A model generated the notes under the pieces. The model was not told where the DNA came from. It saw only the letters and a list, made by a program, of their open reading frames with translations, and searched no databases. DNA of 64,000 bases, taken from Pisaster brevispinus. Taxonomy: Eukaryota > Echinodermata > Asteroidea > Forcipulatida > Asteriidae. The translations under genes and the position numbers were made by a program. Every line of letters starts with the position of its first letter. Within the stretch, counting starts at the first letter, position 1. The stretch spans positions 7,589,001 to 7,653,000 of the forward strand of contig JAMKCF010000014.1 of the NCBI GenBank assembly GCA_023634235.1, given 5' to 3'. This document shows, piece by piece, positions 41,901-49,435 of this stretch.

Positions 41901-44625
41901 TATTTTCAGTGACTAGCCAGTGAGACCAGTTAGCTTGTCGTTTCACTAGCTTTTTTCCATGTTTCATATTATAAAAGGAATGCTTTTCAATTCTGAAGTA
42001 GCCAGCTGGACCACTTGGAGAGGAACCAACGTTTACGCATTGTTAAAAGAGAGAGAGAGCACAAAATGATAATACAATTTGTTAAAGATCTCTAATTTCT
42101 TTGCCTTATCTTTTTGAAAGTCAAATTGCCAAATTAATGAACAATACTGTTGCCAATAGACCGCGCAAGTCTTGCACGCATTCAAACATTTTTAGGACCA
42201 CTTTGGTCTCATGTACATTGCTTTAACGTATGAAAGAAACAAGCTTGTTCTTTTTACCAGGTCCGATGTTCGAATACGTGCTACAGGGTTCTCCCAAGGT
42301 TTTTTCAAAACTGGGGCATTCTGAACCCATTTTTTTTTACGTTTTGCCGAAGCTCGCTGAAATGAAACAACATTTGGGAATGTTTTCTACTTGGTGTTTA
42401 TCTTGGTTTTAAAAGCCCTACTGTGCAATTTGGAGCATAACTTAAGGTTTTCCCTCAAATTTTTTGAGAATTTTTTTTTTTTGTGTATCGGGTTAAGTTT
42501 GCACGTATCGGCATGCCATTCGTGCGTATCGGCCCGATACGCTAGCTTGTACATGGGGAGAACCCTGTGGGGTCTATACCCTGAAATGACATTAGGGCCT
42601 ACATAGCTTTTCATGCATATGTAGGGTTTCATTCGCATAGAGAATGTGCATTTACAGTTAGACCGATACGTGCAGTTAGGTTTTTAGAGAGAGTTTTGTT
42701 TTTGTTACCTGATGTTTTGTTTGATGTGGGTGTTTTTCATCTGTAGTAAGACCAGTTACAGCATGCGAGTTGTACGAGTTGCTCTGAGTAACGACAAACG
42801 AGTGATCGGTATCCGCTATCCAGAATGCCTAGTAGAGCTTGCTGAAGAGACGGTCCGTGAGCACAAGCTACTAGATACATTACAGGCGGTAAGAATCTTT
42901 TATATCGACTCACAGAGCTGCCAACTCTCCCAGATTTTTGTAGAAAGTTCCCTGAAAATAAACCAATCTTTCTGTGTTCTGATGAACAAATTTAAAAATC
43001 TCCCTGATTATGGAAACTTGGTCCCAATTATGTTGAATGTAATTCTGAATCTCTCCCTGATTGTTGTACATAATGTCCCTGATTGCAAGATGCAAATGTC
43101 GGCAGCTCAGCTAGAGGTCATTGGTCCATCCTGTGTACTGCGCCTACATAGATGTACGTTTCCATTGTTTCATCATCATTTTACCTCTTAGATGGGGACG
43201 TGATGAGGTCAATGCATAGGGTCTATTGTCCTTTGGGGCATAAGGCCGTAAGTCACATGTGTTATGTAATGCATGTTTGAGAATACAAGACACATGACGT
43301 AAAAGAAGGGGTCTTCAGATGTAAAACATTTCAGCTGATTTTCTTTTATTTTTTTATAATAGTATAGTGCCATAGAAAACTGAAAATCACTACAAAGTTT
43401 TGTTTGCTTTAACCATTTTCTCTTAACTTTGCAATTACACAGTAACATGTCTGGGGCTTGCCACAGTGTTTGCTGCAGCAATTTGCACCACAGAATATTA
43501 CTGGGAGGCTAATCATCCTGACTCCCAGCTGAGAAGCTGAATTGCTCAGGATGCTGCTACAACATGGTTGAGGCACAGGCATGTAAAGACGTCTTTGGCA
43601 GCCAGCCACATCAACCCATTTTTTTATATGACCACGCTCAGCCAGATAACAAAATATTTTGATTTTTCCAGAGGAAGGAAAACCCGAGGGCCCTGGGAAA
43701 ATCCTTGTGGCACAGCTCTACTGACATATGACCCTAGTAAGGTCCGTGGTGGTGAGAGGCAGTTGCTTTACACCCTAGCCACCCATGCTACCCATTTGCA
43801 TCCCATTCAAGGTGGCTGCTTCGGTCCCACCAACTGAAATGTATGAATTAATTTTTCTTGTACAAACAGAGAATGATGCAGAATATGGCAAATGGTATTA
43901 CAACTCCAGTCTCCTTAAATGACGCTAAGCATCAGCCAAAGCTATCAACTGTTGAAGCAGAATCACCAGTCAATCTTAAGCTGGTAAAGAAAGCCATGAC
44001 TGCCCCTCTCACCCTCAAATCCTTCTTCAAATCTACCCCTCGGTTGGATAGTGGAGATACCCAAAGCCTTCTTGATGGTGCTACTGTCGCGTCAAAAGGG
44101 AAAGGGGATGATAGTGAGGATGATTGCTGTGTTGTTTATGAGGCAGAACTCGATACCAACCCACATAAATTAAAAGGAAGTGTTGACCACAGAAGTCGTC
44201 AGCAGAAGCGCAAAAGTTGTGAGAGTGTTACGGATAAGTCCAAAAGCAAAACAAAGTCTACAAAGGATGAAAGAGGAGATGTTGACTGTACTACTATATC
44301 AAGCACTGTTTTGGGTAATTCATCCACATCACAGGGTTCAGAAATCATTAACAGTGGAAATCCCAACTCAAATGCACCATGTAGTCCGGGTCCCAAACGC
44401 CCTTTACAGGACAATAACGGACGACCCGCTGAAAGTTCTTGCCAAGAGCCCTCTGCTAAGAAACCAAAGCCAATACATGTAAGTAGCTTTGTAGACTCCA
44501 CACCACAAAAGGAGGTCAAACAGTCAAAGGTCATAACCTGCCCAGTCTGCAATAAAGACCTTCCACCTGGTACTTTACTGGCCATGTTGAATAGACACAT
44601 AGATGCTTGTCTCCTAAAAACCTAA
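19136..44625 (+). CDS. Strawberry-notch (Sno/SBNO) family helicase-like protein, complete, 31 coding exons
   Basis: Thirty-one exons join in phase to give 1362 residues, close to human SBNO1 (about 1390). Visible motifs are the Walker [11 protein letters not shown] (195-204), the DEAD-type box DECH (316-319), SAT (355-357) and motif [10 protein letters not shown] (712-719). Between the lobes lie family blocks such as IGLQTTGE and EMTGRRGR. Known members are nuclear chromatin/transcription regulators acting in Notch, EGFR and stress pathways, with a helicase/Snf2-like core; this protein's activity is inferred. The start ATG (AAACATGG context) lies 4 nt after a splice acceptor, so the leader is spliced. 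The last exon adds a PIP-like motif and a UBZ4 finger that I do not associate with SBNO1/2. No frameshift or stop was found. It is SBNO-like, but orthology to SBNO1 or SBNO2 is doubtful, so no symbol is given. Confidence 0.9.
19752..20270 (+). mobile_element. Tandem pair of tRNA-derived SINEs in Sno intron 1
   Basis: There are two tRNA-like heads: TAGCTCAGTTGGTGGAGC with GGTTCAAATTC at 19812-19868, and a second with GGCTCAGTTTGTAGAGTGC and GGTTCAAATCC near 20140-20195. Each is followed by the shared tail TTACCCAGTCAGTTT with TTGTGGTT. The intervening segment (CCTTAAGGTGATCCCT to GACAAAATAGGGAGG) is the family's upstream part. Other copies are at 30404-30725, 45284-45774, 47596-47887, about 59300-59636 and 62345-62446. 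Confidence 0.75.
21185..21640 (+). mobile_element. Decayed LINE 3' fragment in Sno intron 3
   Basis: The short reading [16 protein letters not shown] resembles the 'F-x-x-x-x-P-x-L-WN-S-L' end of CR1/RTE-type reverse-transcriptase ORFs, and is followed by the start of a typical ending. The frame is broken upstream, and a 17-C run interrupts the fragment near 21321-21337. The family assignment is recalled from general resemblance only. Confidence 0.4.
22124..27276 (+). CDS. Sno gene exons 4-11 (ATPase lobe 1)
   Basis: Exons are 22124-22210, 22645-22736, 23580-23648, 24660-24742, 24922-25040, 26349-26401, 26582-26645 and 27186-27276 (residues 177-395). Exon 4 encodes the P-loop [10 protein letters not shown]; the Lys and following residues fit the nucleotide-binding consensus. 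Exon 8 ends with FDECHKAK, the Mg/ATP-hydrolysis motif II. Exon 10 encodes CSATG, motif III, and exon 11 encodes RLGIWGEG. Splice phases alternate but join without gaps. Introns are mostly 0.1-1.3 kb. Confidence 0.9.
27470..28013 (+). mobile_element. SINE whose ATT tail abuts exon 12 of the Sno gene
   Basis: A B-box-like GGTTCAAATCC at 27508-27518 starts a degenerate tRNA-derived unit. It ends in GCGCCACTGAGTGATGG, then ATGCGCGCTAAGTCATTG and TTATTATTATTATTACTATTATTATTAG. The final TAG of that tail is the splice acceptor of exon 12. Relatives lie at about 47140-47400 and 57925-58160. Confidence 0.55.
28014..31024 (+). CDS. Sno gene exons 12-18 (inter-lobe region)
   Basis: Exons are 28014-28161, 28491-28601, 29127-29220, 29787-29906, 30101-30160, 30283-30371 and 30862-31024 (residues 396-657). 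They encode the family helical insert ([16 protein letters not shown], then the [10 protein letters not shown] region, then IGLQTTGE). The acidic linker that is long in SBNO1 is short here. The block ends with [23 protein letters not shown]. Exon 12 uses an acceptor inside an ATT repeat. Exon 16 is read from 30101, after CAGCAAG: the earlier AG at 30096 would bring in a stop, while the later one keeps phase. Confidence 0.82.
28243..28292. repeat. Hexamer microsatellite
   Basis: Imperfect repeats of 'tagcca/tagcta' lie in intron 12. Nothing else is seen in this intron. Confidence 0.7.
28697..29008 (-). mobile_element. tRNA-derived SINE in Sno intron 13
   Basis: The minus strand starts GTGTCGTGGCCGAGTGGTTTAG and contains GTGGGTTCAAATCCTGC. 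It is the same Ser/Leu-headed family as 16808-17401, but degenerate. Confidence 0.6.
29505..29757. mobile_element. Foldback MITE, copy 1 (Sno intron 14)
   Basis: The left end GGGCCCAGGGCCTAACTTCATGG and the right end AGCCATGAAATTTGGCCCAGG are inverted relatives. The interior is rich in GCTTAA motifs. It ends about 30 bp before the exon 15 acceptor. It is the same family as 32948-33195 and 49251-49435. Confidence 0.5.
30404..30725 (-). mobile_element. tRNA-derived SINE in Sno intron 17
   Basis: The minus-strand head contains TAGATGGCTCAGTTGGTAGAG and GGTTCAAATCTCGC. The tail ACCACAAGGGAAACT (inverse orientation) appears at both ends, as expected where an upstream family segment is retained. 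It begins 33 bp after the exon 17 donor. Confidence 0.7.
31783..35553 (+). CDS. Sno gene exons 19-23 (helicase C-like lobe 2)
   Basis: Exons are 31783-31843, 32109-32238, 32840-32925, 34282-34397 and 35338-35553 (residues 658-860). They encode [37 protein letters not shown], the motif VI region [11 protein letters not shown] with both arginines, [16 protein letters not shown], and TQGDRRA. Vertebrate and plant relatives, recalled from memory, have QQFGRTHRSNQ, so Phe to Met and Thr to Ser are departures at motif VI. Exon 23 ends in [14 protein letters not shown], a strongly conserved family block. Confidence 0.9.
32948..33195. mobile_element. Foldback MITE, copy 2 (Sno intron 21)
   Basis: TTTCATAGAGCTCATTAGCAAG on the left and GCAGAGCCACAAAATTTGC on the right are degenerate inverted ends. 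The interior shares GGTATTTTGGCTGG with the copy at 49251-49435. Confidence 0.5.
33977..34114. mobile_element. 138-bp MITE with TAA target duplication (Sno intron 21)
   Basis: The ends AGCCTGGTTCA and TGAACCCGGCT are imperfect inverted repeats extending about 40 bp (CCTGCGAATGC motif), directly flanked by TAA at 33974-33976 and 34115-34117. A 3-bp TAA/TTA duplication fits the PIF/Harbinger pattern. No transposase is present. Confidence 0.65.
34475..34850 (+). repeat. Direct repeats of about 100-110 bp plus SINE-like head fragment
   Basis: The phrases 'gatggattctgtactgcacagccaaaccaac', 'atgcttagcatggagtc' and 'ggttttgctgagtttgatgg' recur two to three times. Between the copies (34560-34690) lies a tRNA-like piece on the minus strand (GTGGGTTCGAATCCCACCC), related to 55817-56008. 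No coding content. Confidence 0.55.
36340..36740 (+). mobile_element. Decayed retroelement 3' end (Sno intron 23)
   Basis: A broken reading containing [11 protein letters not shown] resembles a LINE ORF2 C-terminus. It is followed by the tail GGCGCTCTATAAATGCC and ATT repeats, the tail style seen on SINEs in this window. Several stops and shifts make it a fossil. Confidence 0.45.
36798..42888 (+). CDS. Sno gene exons 24-30 (C-terminal conserved domain)
   Basis: Exons are 36798-36859, 37173-37271, 38622-38798, 40028-40110, 40522-40605, 41360-41465 and 42747-42888 (residues 861-1111). They include [38 protein letters not shown], and a Cys/His cluster with C1015, H1017, C1021 and C1027 (C-x5-C-x5-C), followed by the [14 protein letters not shown] and RVIGIRYPE strands. 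The Cys cluster and the SPKTV phrase recall plant FORGETTER1 more than SBNO1. Exon 26 uses a weaker donor (gttaat). Confidence 0.85.
38055..38566. mobile_element. Foldback element directly upstream of Sno exon 26
   Basis: About 110 bp at 38055-38165 (CTGATGATCCAAGCATGGAA onward) returns inverted at about 38446-38566. The loop of about 280 bp contains a tRNA-like GGGTTCGAATCCC. The right arm ends about 55 bp before the exon 26 acceptor. Confidence 0.6.
39335..39910. repeat. Cluster of CCAATTGG palindromes (Sno intron 26)
   Basis: Within about 580 bp the 8-bp palindrome CCAATTGG, or near versions (AATTGG, CCAACT), appears many times in both reading directions, interrupted by about 120 bp of ordinary sequence. 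It is not a fixed-period tandem repeat. Confidence 0.65.
40719..40915 (+). repeat. Tandem repeat of about 65 bp (Sno intron 28)
   Basis: About three copies carry 'gtaggatttgaaac', 'tgtggtaac' and 'tgtacatgag'. Single inverted relatives of the same phrase occur near 22010-22075 and 35945-36055, so the sequence belongs to a dispersed family. Confidence 0.6.
41045..41150 (+). repeat. Tandem repeat of about 35 bp, three copies
   Basis: Three copies of CCAGAGTCCAGTAATTTTAG with 'cacttactgg' lie in intron 28. No coding signal. Confidence 0.65.
43870..44625 (+). CDS. Sno gene exon 31 (terminal tail with PIP-like motif and UBZ4-type finger)
   Basis: This single 756-bp exon (residues 1112-1362 and stop) is mostly disordered, rich in Ser, Lys, Pro and Asp. 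PLTLKSFF at about 1157-1164 matches the hydrophobic core of a PCNA-interacting PIP box (x-x-x-L-x-x-F-F), with Pro in place of Gln. An acidic stretch followed by CCVVYEAE is weakly SIM-like, and QQKRKS and KKPKP are basic patches. The end holds CPVC, then a 15-residue spacer, then H1354 and C1358 (C1335-x2-C1338-x15-H-x3-C), the UBZ4/RAD18-type C2HC ubiquitin-binding pattern. The function (binding ubiquitinated PCNA or chromatin) is inferred. Confidence 0.85.
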   Translation, partial: RMMQNMANGITTPVSLNDAKHQPKLSTVEAESPVNLKLVKKAMTAPLTLKSFFKSTPRLDSGDTQSLLDGATVASKGKGDDSEDDCCVVYEAELDTNPHKLKGSVDHRSRQQKRKSCESVTDKSKSKTKSTKDERGDVDCTTISSTVLGNSSTSQGSEIINSGNPNSNAPCSPGPKRPLQDNNGRPAESSCQEPSAKKPKPIHVSSFVDSTPQKEVKQSKVITCPVCNKDLPPGTLLAMLNRHIDACLLKT

Positions 44626-45188
44626 GTTTCCTTCAATAGTCTGTGCAAGTTGAAAAGTAGCAAGTAGCGAAAATGAGAAAACAAGTCGAACAAAGACTAT
44701 ATTTTTGTGTGAAATCAAATCTTTTCTTTTTTTTCAATTTTATATCTATGGAATTCTTGAAGAAAAAAAATACTCACAAGTTTTTTAATACCATTTGTTT
44801 ATATAATACAAATAATTTGTGAAAATTAACTGTGAAACAAATGTAAAACTTGGGTCGAGGATACATGAACTGTATTCATGCCCAAATTTGTGCAACCATT
44901 ACATAGTTTTGTTGATAACATGAACGTCAGTTTGACAAAATTCTTAAATGTTTACAAGTAACCAGAAACAGAGGCCAATTTATTCTCGGGTTTTATTCGT
45001 TTGTTAAAAAAAATTTACATCCATATTATTTCATCGTAAAATTTTCCCAACAAAATAACAACAATTTTGTTCGTTAAACCAAAGTATTTGAAAAAATATG
45101 TAAAACTCATTATGGTTGGGATCATCTTGGTCCCTGAAGTTTAAAATTGATGGAGAAAAAAATGGAGTTTTCCTTCTCATTGCTTGTT

Positions 45189-45194
45189 ATTAAA
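45189..45194 (+). promoter_or_regulatory. Candidate poly(A) signal ATTAAA of the Sno gene
   Basis: No AATAAA was seen in the first 550 bases after the stop codon. ATTAAA, the commonest variant, occurs here, 564 bp downstream. Weak evidence. Confidence 0.2.
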
Positions 45195-45283
45195 TTTTAA
45201 AAAACTTTTTGTTCTTAGTTTGTATCAAGTCTCCTGATGATGACAAGCAATAGGCTGGTTAAAATGTTAATGAATCCCTGAAG

Positions 45284-45774
45284 TAATTTGGGTTTGAACA
45301 AAGAAAAATTGACTGGAGCGGGACTTGAACCAACGACCTCCGGATTAACGTACCGGGGCTCTACCAACTGAGCTATCCAGCCCTATGTTCGCGGTCTCCC
45401 TATTAGTCAATATCTTTGTTCGGGGTGCCAGTCAGAAGCCATGCAACCGTTAACTCCTAAGTTTACGATACAACCTGGGAAGCGTGGCTGCCGTGGCTGT
45501 CCCATGGCTGCCGCTTCCCAGGTTGTATACTTGGGTGTGATCCCTGGCTACACGGCAGTTAATGGTTGCATGGCTTCTGACTGGCACCCCAGAACAAAGA
45601 TATTGACCAATAGGGAGACCACCAACATAGGGCTGGATAGCTCGGTTGGTAGAGCGCCGGTCATTAATCTGGAGGTCGTTGGTTCAAGTCCCGCTCCAGT
45701 CAATTTTTCTTTGTTCAAACCCAAATTATTAAAAAAGTTACCCAGTCAGTTTCCCTTGTGGTTTATTACTTGAT
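45284..45774. mobile_element. Inverted SINE dimer with perfect 14-bp target duplication
   Basis: The left half is a minus-strand SINE head (GGACTTGAACCAACGACC on plus). The right half is a plus-strand copy (TAGCTCGGTTGGTAGAGC, GGTTCAAGTCCC, tail TTACCCAGTCAGTTTCCC). They meet at a junction near 45470-45520 where AACCTGGGAAGCG and CGCTTCCCAGGTT are inverted. ATGAATCCCTGAAG flanks the whole at 45270-45283 and 45775-45788, showing it was inserted as one unit. Confidence 0.8.
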
Positions 45775-46849
45775 ATGAATCCCTGAAGCTTACAACTCTT
45801 TAAAAAGCCATTCAAAAGTGAAAACTTCAGGCACAGTTGTCACTATCCTGCACGAAATTATTATGTTGCAAACATTTTGCTGTCAAGTCTTGATGAGTCA
45901 GATATCATGTCTGAGTCCTAGGTCCGAGTCGAGATGGTCGAGTCTGAGTCTAAATCCAATTCATTAACCATTCTGACTCGAATCCAAGTCCAAGTAATAA
46001 AAAATGTGACTTGAGTTGGACTCGAGTCTCAGTCACCCTAACAAACAAGGCGTACTAAGCTGTGCTTATGGGGAGGTGGAAAATACCCCCTTCAGCTGGA
46101 GAAACTTACCATAATTATTGGAAAATGTGTAATAAAAACCTTTTACATGATGGTGAATTACTGTACATGGAAGCTGACGAAACAAAGTTTATATATCTTT
46201 TGATACTTTTGCATATTTGTATCTATTTATTATAGATAAAAAATCTTCAAGCAATATTAGCAAATAGCTCTTGCACTGTCATTTTGCCAAATGGTTTGCA
46301 AAATTGTGCGGAGAATTCTTTCCCATAATAACAGTGGAATTGTATTTGCCTAGCTGTGTTCCAATTGAGAGTTATTGGCTATGGCTGTGCCTCTTGGCTT
46401 TTAATGCAATGTATACTTTAGTATATGCTGACATAGCTCTCTAAGGTCCATTTTGCAATTTCATTTACGTAGCACTCAAAAGGGACTTCAATCAAAAATC
46501 AAAACCAGGAAAAAAGAAACACCAAAGTTTGTTTTTCCCAAAACACCAACTTTGAGAAGATATGACAAATAAGCTAAATAATACCAGCTCAAAAATATGT
46601 TAAAATAATGTATGAAATTCACACAAACTGCCATGCCTTTAATAAGGATCTTATGAGGCTGACCTGGCAGTCTACTTTGTTTTATACCAGTTTATGATTA
46701 ACGCAGTGTTTACCCATACTGATGTGTCTCAAGCACTTGATACTGGGTGTTTTGTACTTTCCGCCACATACAAAATATTTGTTATCCCAGATGCATATTT
46801 AAGATCTCCTTTGTGGTACCTGCTGTTAAAAATATAGCATTTGAACTGG

Positions 46850-47010
46850 AAGCTTGGTGATAAGACATCTGCTCTACAATGGCAAAGGTCATGGGTTTGA
46901 ATCTCACAGGAGTGATATGCCTGTGGATTAGTTTTCCACAGGACTCAAGAAAGCACTGAGTGCACAGTGCTTAATACACATCAGTGTAGGGTAAAACACA
47001 AACAATAATG
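46850..47010 (+). mobile_element. tRNA-like SINE, third family
   Basis: It contains GGTGATAAGACATCTGCTCT and GGTCATGGGTTTGAATCTC, followed by CTGTGGATTAGTTTTCCACAGGACTC. A sister copy lies at 63815-63975. Confidence 0.5.
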
Positions 47011-47139
47011 TACTTATACTTAGCAGGCAGTACTGGAACGCCTTGTATTTAAGAGTATAATGGAGGTGTCTGAATTGGTGCCTGTGGCTGTCGCTATTAG
47101 GGTGTTGCTCTGGGCATCCTATGCTTCAATGTGGTAGGA

Positions 47140-47400
47140 TCAGTAGTCAGGTTGGCGTAGTGGTATCTTTTCTTGCCTTCCACCTCTGGGACCCTGGTTC
47201 TAATCCCACAGGGGGCACTATGTGGTTTGGGTTTTCAGTCCCTGCCTGATTGTGTGGGTTTTCCCTGGAAAAATATCTGGGGTTTTCCTCCCACATCTAA
47301 AACTGAAACTTCCTTCCTTGTCATCTCTCCTTGGGGTTCTTGGCTAGTAGAGTGATTAAGGTCGCTTTTCTAAGAGTCCTTGGCTTCACAACCGGAATTA
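47140..47400 (+). mobile_element. tRNA-like SINE, second family
   Basis: It contains GGTTGGCGTAGTGGTATC and CCTGGTTCTAATCCCAC, then 'tgggttttcccTGGaaaaa' and 'tttcctcccacatctaaaactga'. The same body occurs at 57925-58160, and a decayed form at 27470-28013. Confidence 0.5.
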
Positions 47401-47595
47401 ATAAACGAAACACATGAAACACATGTTAAACATGGTGACCAAGCCGCAGCCATAGCTGCCAACTCAGACAATTTTTCTTAACCGCTAAAAAAGTTTGTTA
47501 AACAATTAAAATGCTTAACTTTTGATAAGAATCAAGATAGCGCTCTACAAGATTTCAGTTCACTCAAGTTTATTCAGCTATTATCAAATATAAAG

Positions 47596-47887
47596 TAATA
47601 CACCACATGTGAAAACTGACTGGGTAAAATTTAAATAATTTGGGATTGAACAAAGAAAAATTGACTAGAGGGGGATTTGAAACAATGACCTCCGGATTAC
47701 CGTGACGGCGCTCTACCAACTGAGCTATTTAGCCCTATGTTGGCGGTCTCCCTACTTTGTCGGTATCTTTGTTCGGGGTGCCAGGCAGAAGCCATTCTTT
47801 AATAGCGAGGTATCACACCCAAGTTTAGGATACATCCTGGTAAGCGGCAGCAGAGGGATCACCTTAAGGAAATGCGACTTTTCTTCA
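47596..47887 (-). mobile_element. tRNA-derived SINE with 10-bp target duplication
   Basis: The minus-strand head contains TAGCTCAGTTGGTAGAGCG. AAATATAAAG flanks the element at 47586-47595 and 47888-47897. It is the same family as the other CCCAGTCAGTTT-tailed copies. Confidence 0.75.
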
Positions 47888-49250
47888 AAATATAAAGATT
47901 GAATACTTCACCGTTGGCTACACAAGCCCTTTCTATGAATGTAACTTTAAATAGAAAAAAAAACTATCGCCATGATCTGGAATTATTTGATCATTGATTC
48001 TTCTGACAGTTTCTTTGGTAATCAAAATAATACACAAAAATACACGTACATGTGCAGATAAAAATATTAATACATTTTGTGGAATATGTTACGGTGGTAA
48101 CCTTTAAGCACCAGTACATGTACACCAATTCTCTTTTGACCGTAAATTGCATTTCCCCAGTTGCATCAACGGATAAATTGAAAAAGCTTCCTACAAAAAG
48201 CCACTGAAAAGTTGGTCCAAATTGATTTGTCCCATTATAAAAGGGTTTTACCAGAACCAGTCACACTGGCTCTGGCAAAATCCTTAACTTTGACCCAACA
48301 TTCACAAGTGAGATTTATGCATTGGTTGTGGAAATTAACAACATTTTATAATTTTTCTTTTTCTAGCACAACTTATAGAAAATGCCATACGGTAGCCTGA
48401 AAATCTCAAGTTAGTCCCTTGGGTAAATTTGTTACCTTAGGACTCTTGCGCATTATGGTAAATGCCAAGATATTGCTGTATTGCTGGAGCAGGTCTCATT
48501 GGTCATCAATGCATACAAATACACTCCTTTTTGTTTCTTCATTTTACTTACAAAAACAGAAAACATAAAAAGCCTGTTCCATTTTGTAACTTATCTTATA
48601 CAATCATATAACTTAGGATATATTTATCAAGTGATTAACACAGTTTAGTTTTACAGCATATGCATTGCCTTGATTTACTAACCAAGTACATTTTTCATCA
48701 AGATTTTTTTATATTTGCATAAAGAAAATTGGATAGTATACAATAATAAAGAAAATATAAACTGAAAGACAGTTGCTTGTATTCATTATTTACACAATGT
48801 GGGTAAACAAAATGCTGCTGATTAATGTTTCAGTATACTGATGGCTGACAAAATGGGCTGAACTGGAGTCCAAATATTAGGCACATATACGTTGGAAGGA
48901 TGGCATTTCCACCTCTTGGTAACCCAAAGAGTTGTAGATTTCACAGAGCAGGATTTCTTTATCTTAAAAAAATAACAGCTATCTTTTTCAGCTGGCAAAC
49001 AAAATTGTCTGACTTTAGACAAAGGTATGAAAGTACTAATCACTGTATATGTAGCAGACCATTATTAAGCTGCTGCCATATTTGTTTAGTTTCCTGTGTG
49101 AAATAGAAACAAAGAGTATGCTAACCTTCCAGCACTGTAAGCACTTGATTTGCTTGCTAACCTGTGAAATAGCTTATGCTTAAGCACAGTTTTCTCTAGA
49201 AGTCAGCACGGAAATTTGCTAACTATGCTTTGAAATTGCCCCAGGGCCCA

Positions 49251-49435
49251 ATTTCATAGAGCTACTTAAGCAGAAAATATTGCTTAACAATTTTCTGCTT
49301 GGCAGAAATGAGCAGGTTACCAGTCACAAATTGTACATGTGACATGGTATTTTGGCTGGTAACCCTGTTCTGATAAGCATAATTTTGTTGTGCTTAGCTA
49401 CTTTTTTGCTTAAGCAGCTCTATGAAATTGGGCCC
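49251..49435. mobile_element. Foldback MITE, copy 3 (best preserved)
   Basis: GGGCCCAATTTCATAGAGCT at the left end and its inverse AGCTCTATGAAATTGGGCCC at the right form near-perfect terminal repeats, continuing through ACTTAAGCA. The element is about 185 bp and non-coding. Confidence 0.75.

Noticed and set aside
43568..43837. Open frame just before Sno exon 31
   Set aside because: No splice sites link it to exon 30 in phase, the composition is intronic, and the family has no similar segment.
44199..44600. 133-codon minus-strand ORF opposite Sno exon 31
   Set aside because: It is a shadow of the real exon: the plus frame joins in phase to exon 30 and carries the zinc finger.
45640..45705. 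Functional tRNA gene from the TAGCTCGGTTGGTAGAGC and GGTTCAAGTCCC boxes
   Set aside because: It is part of a retroposed SINE dimer with a target duplication. The A and B boxes are SINE promoter remnants.
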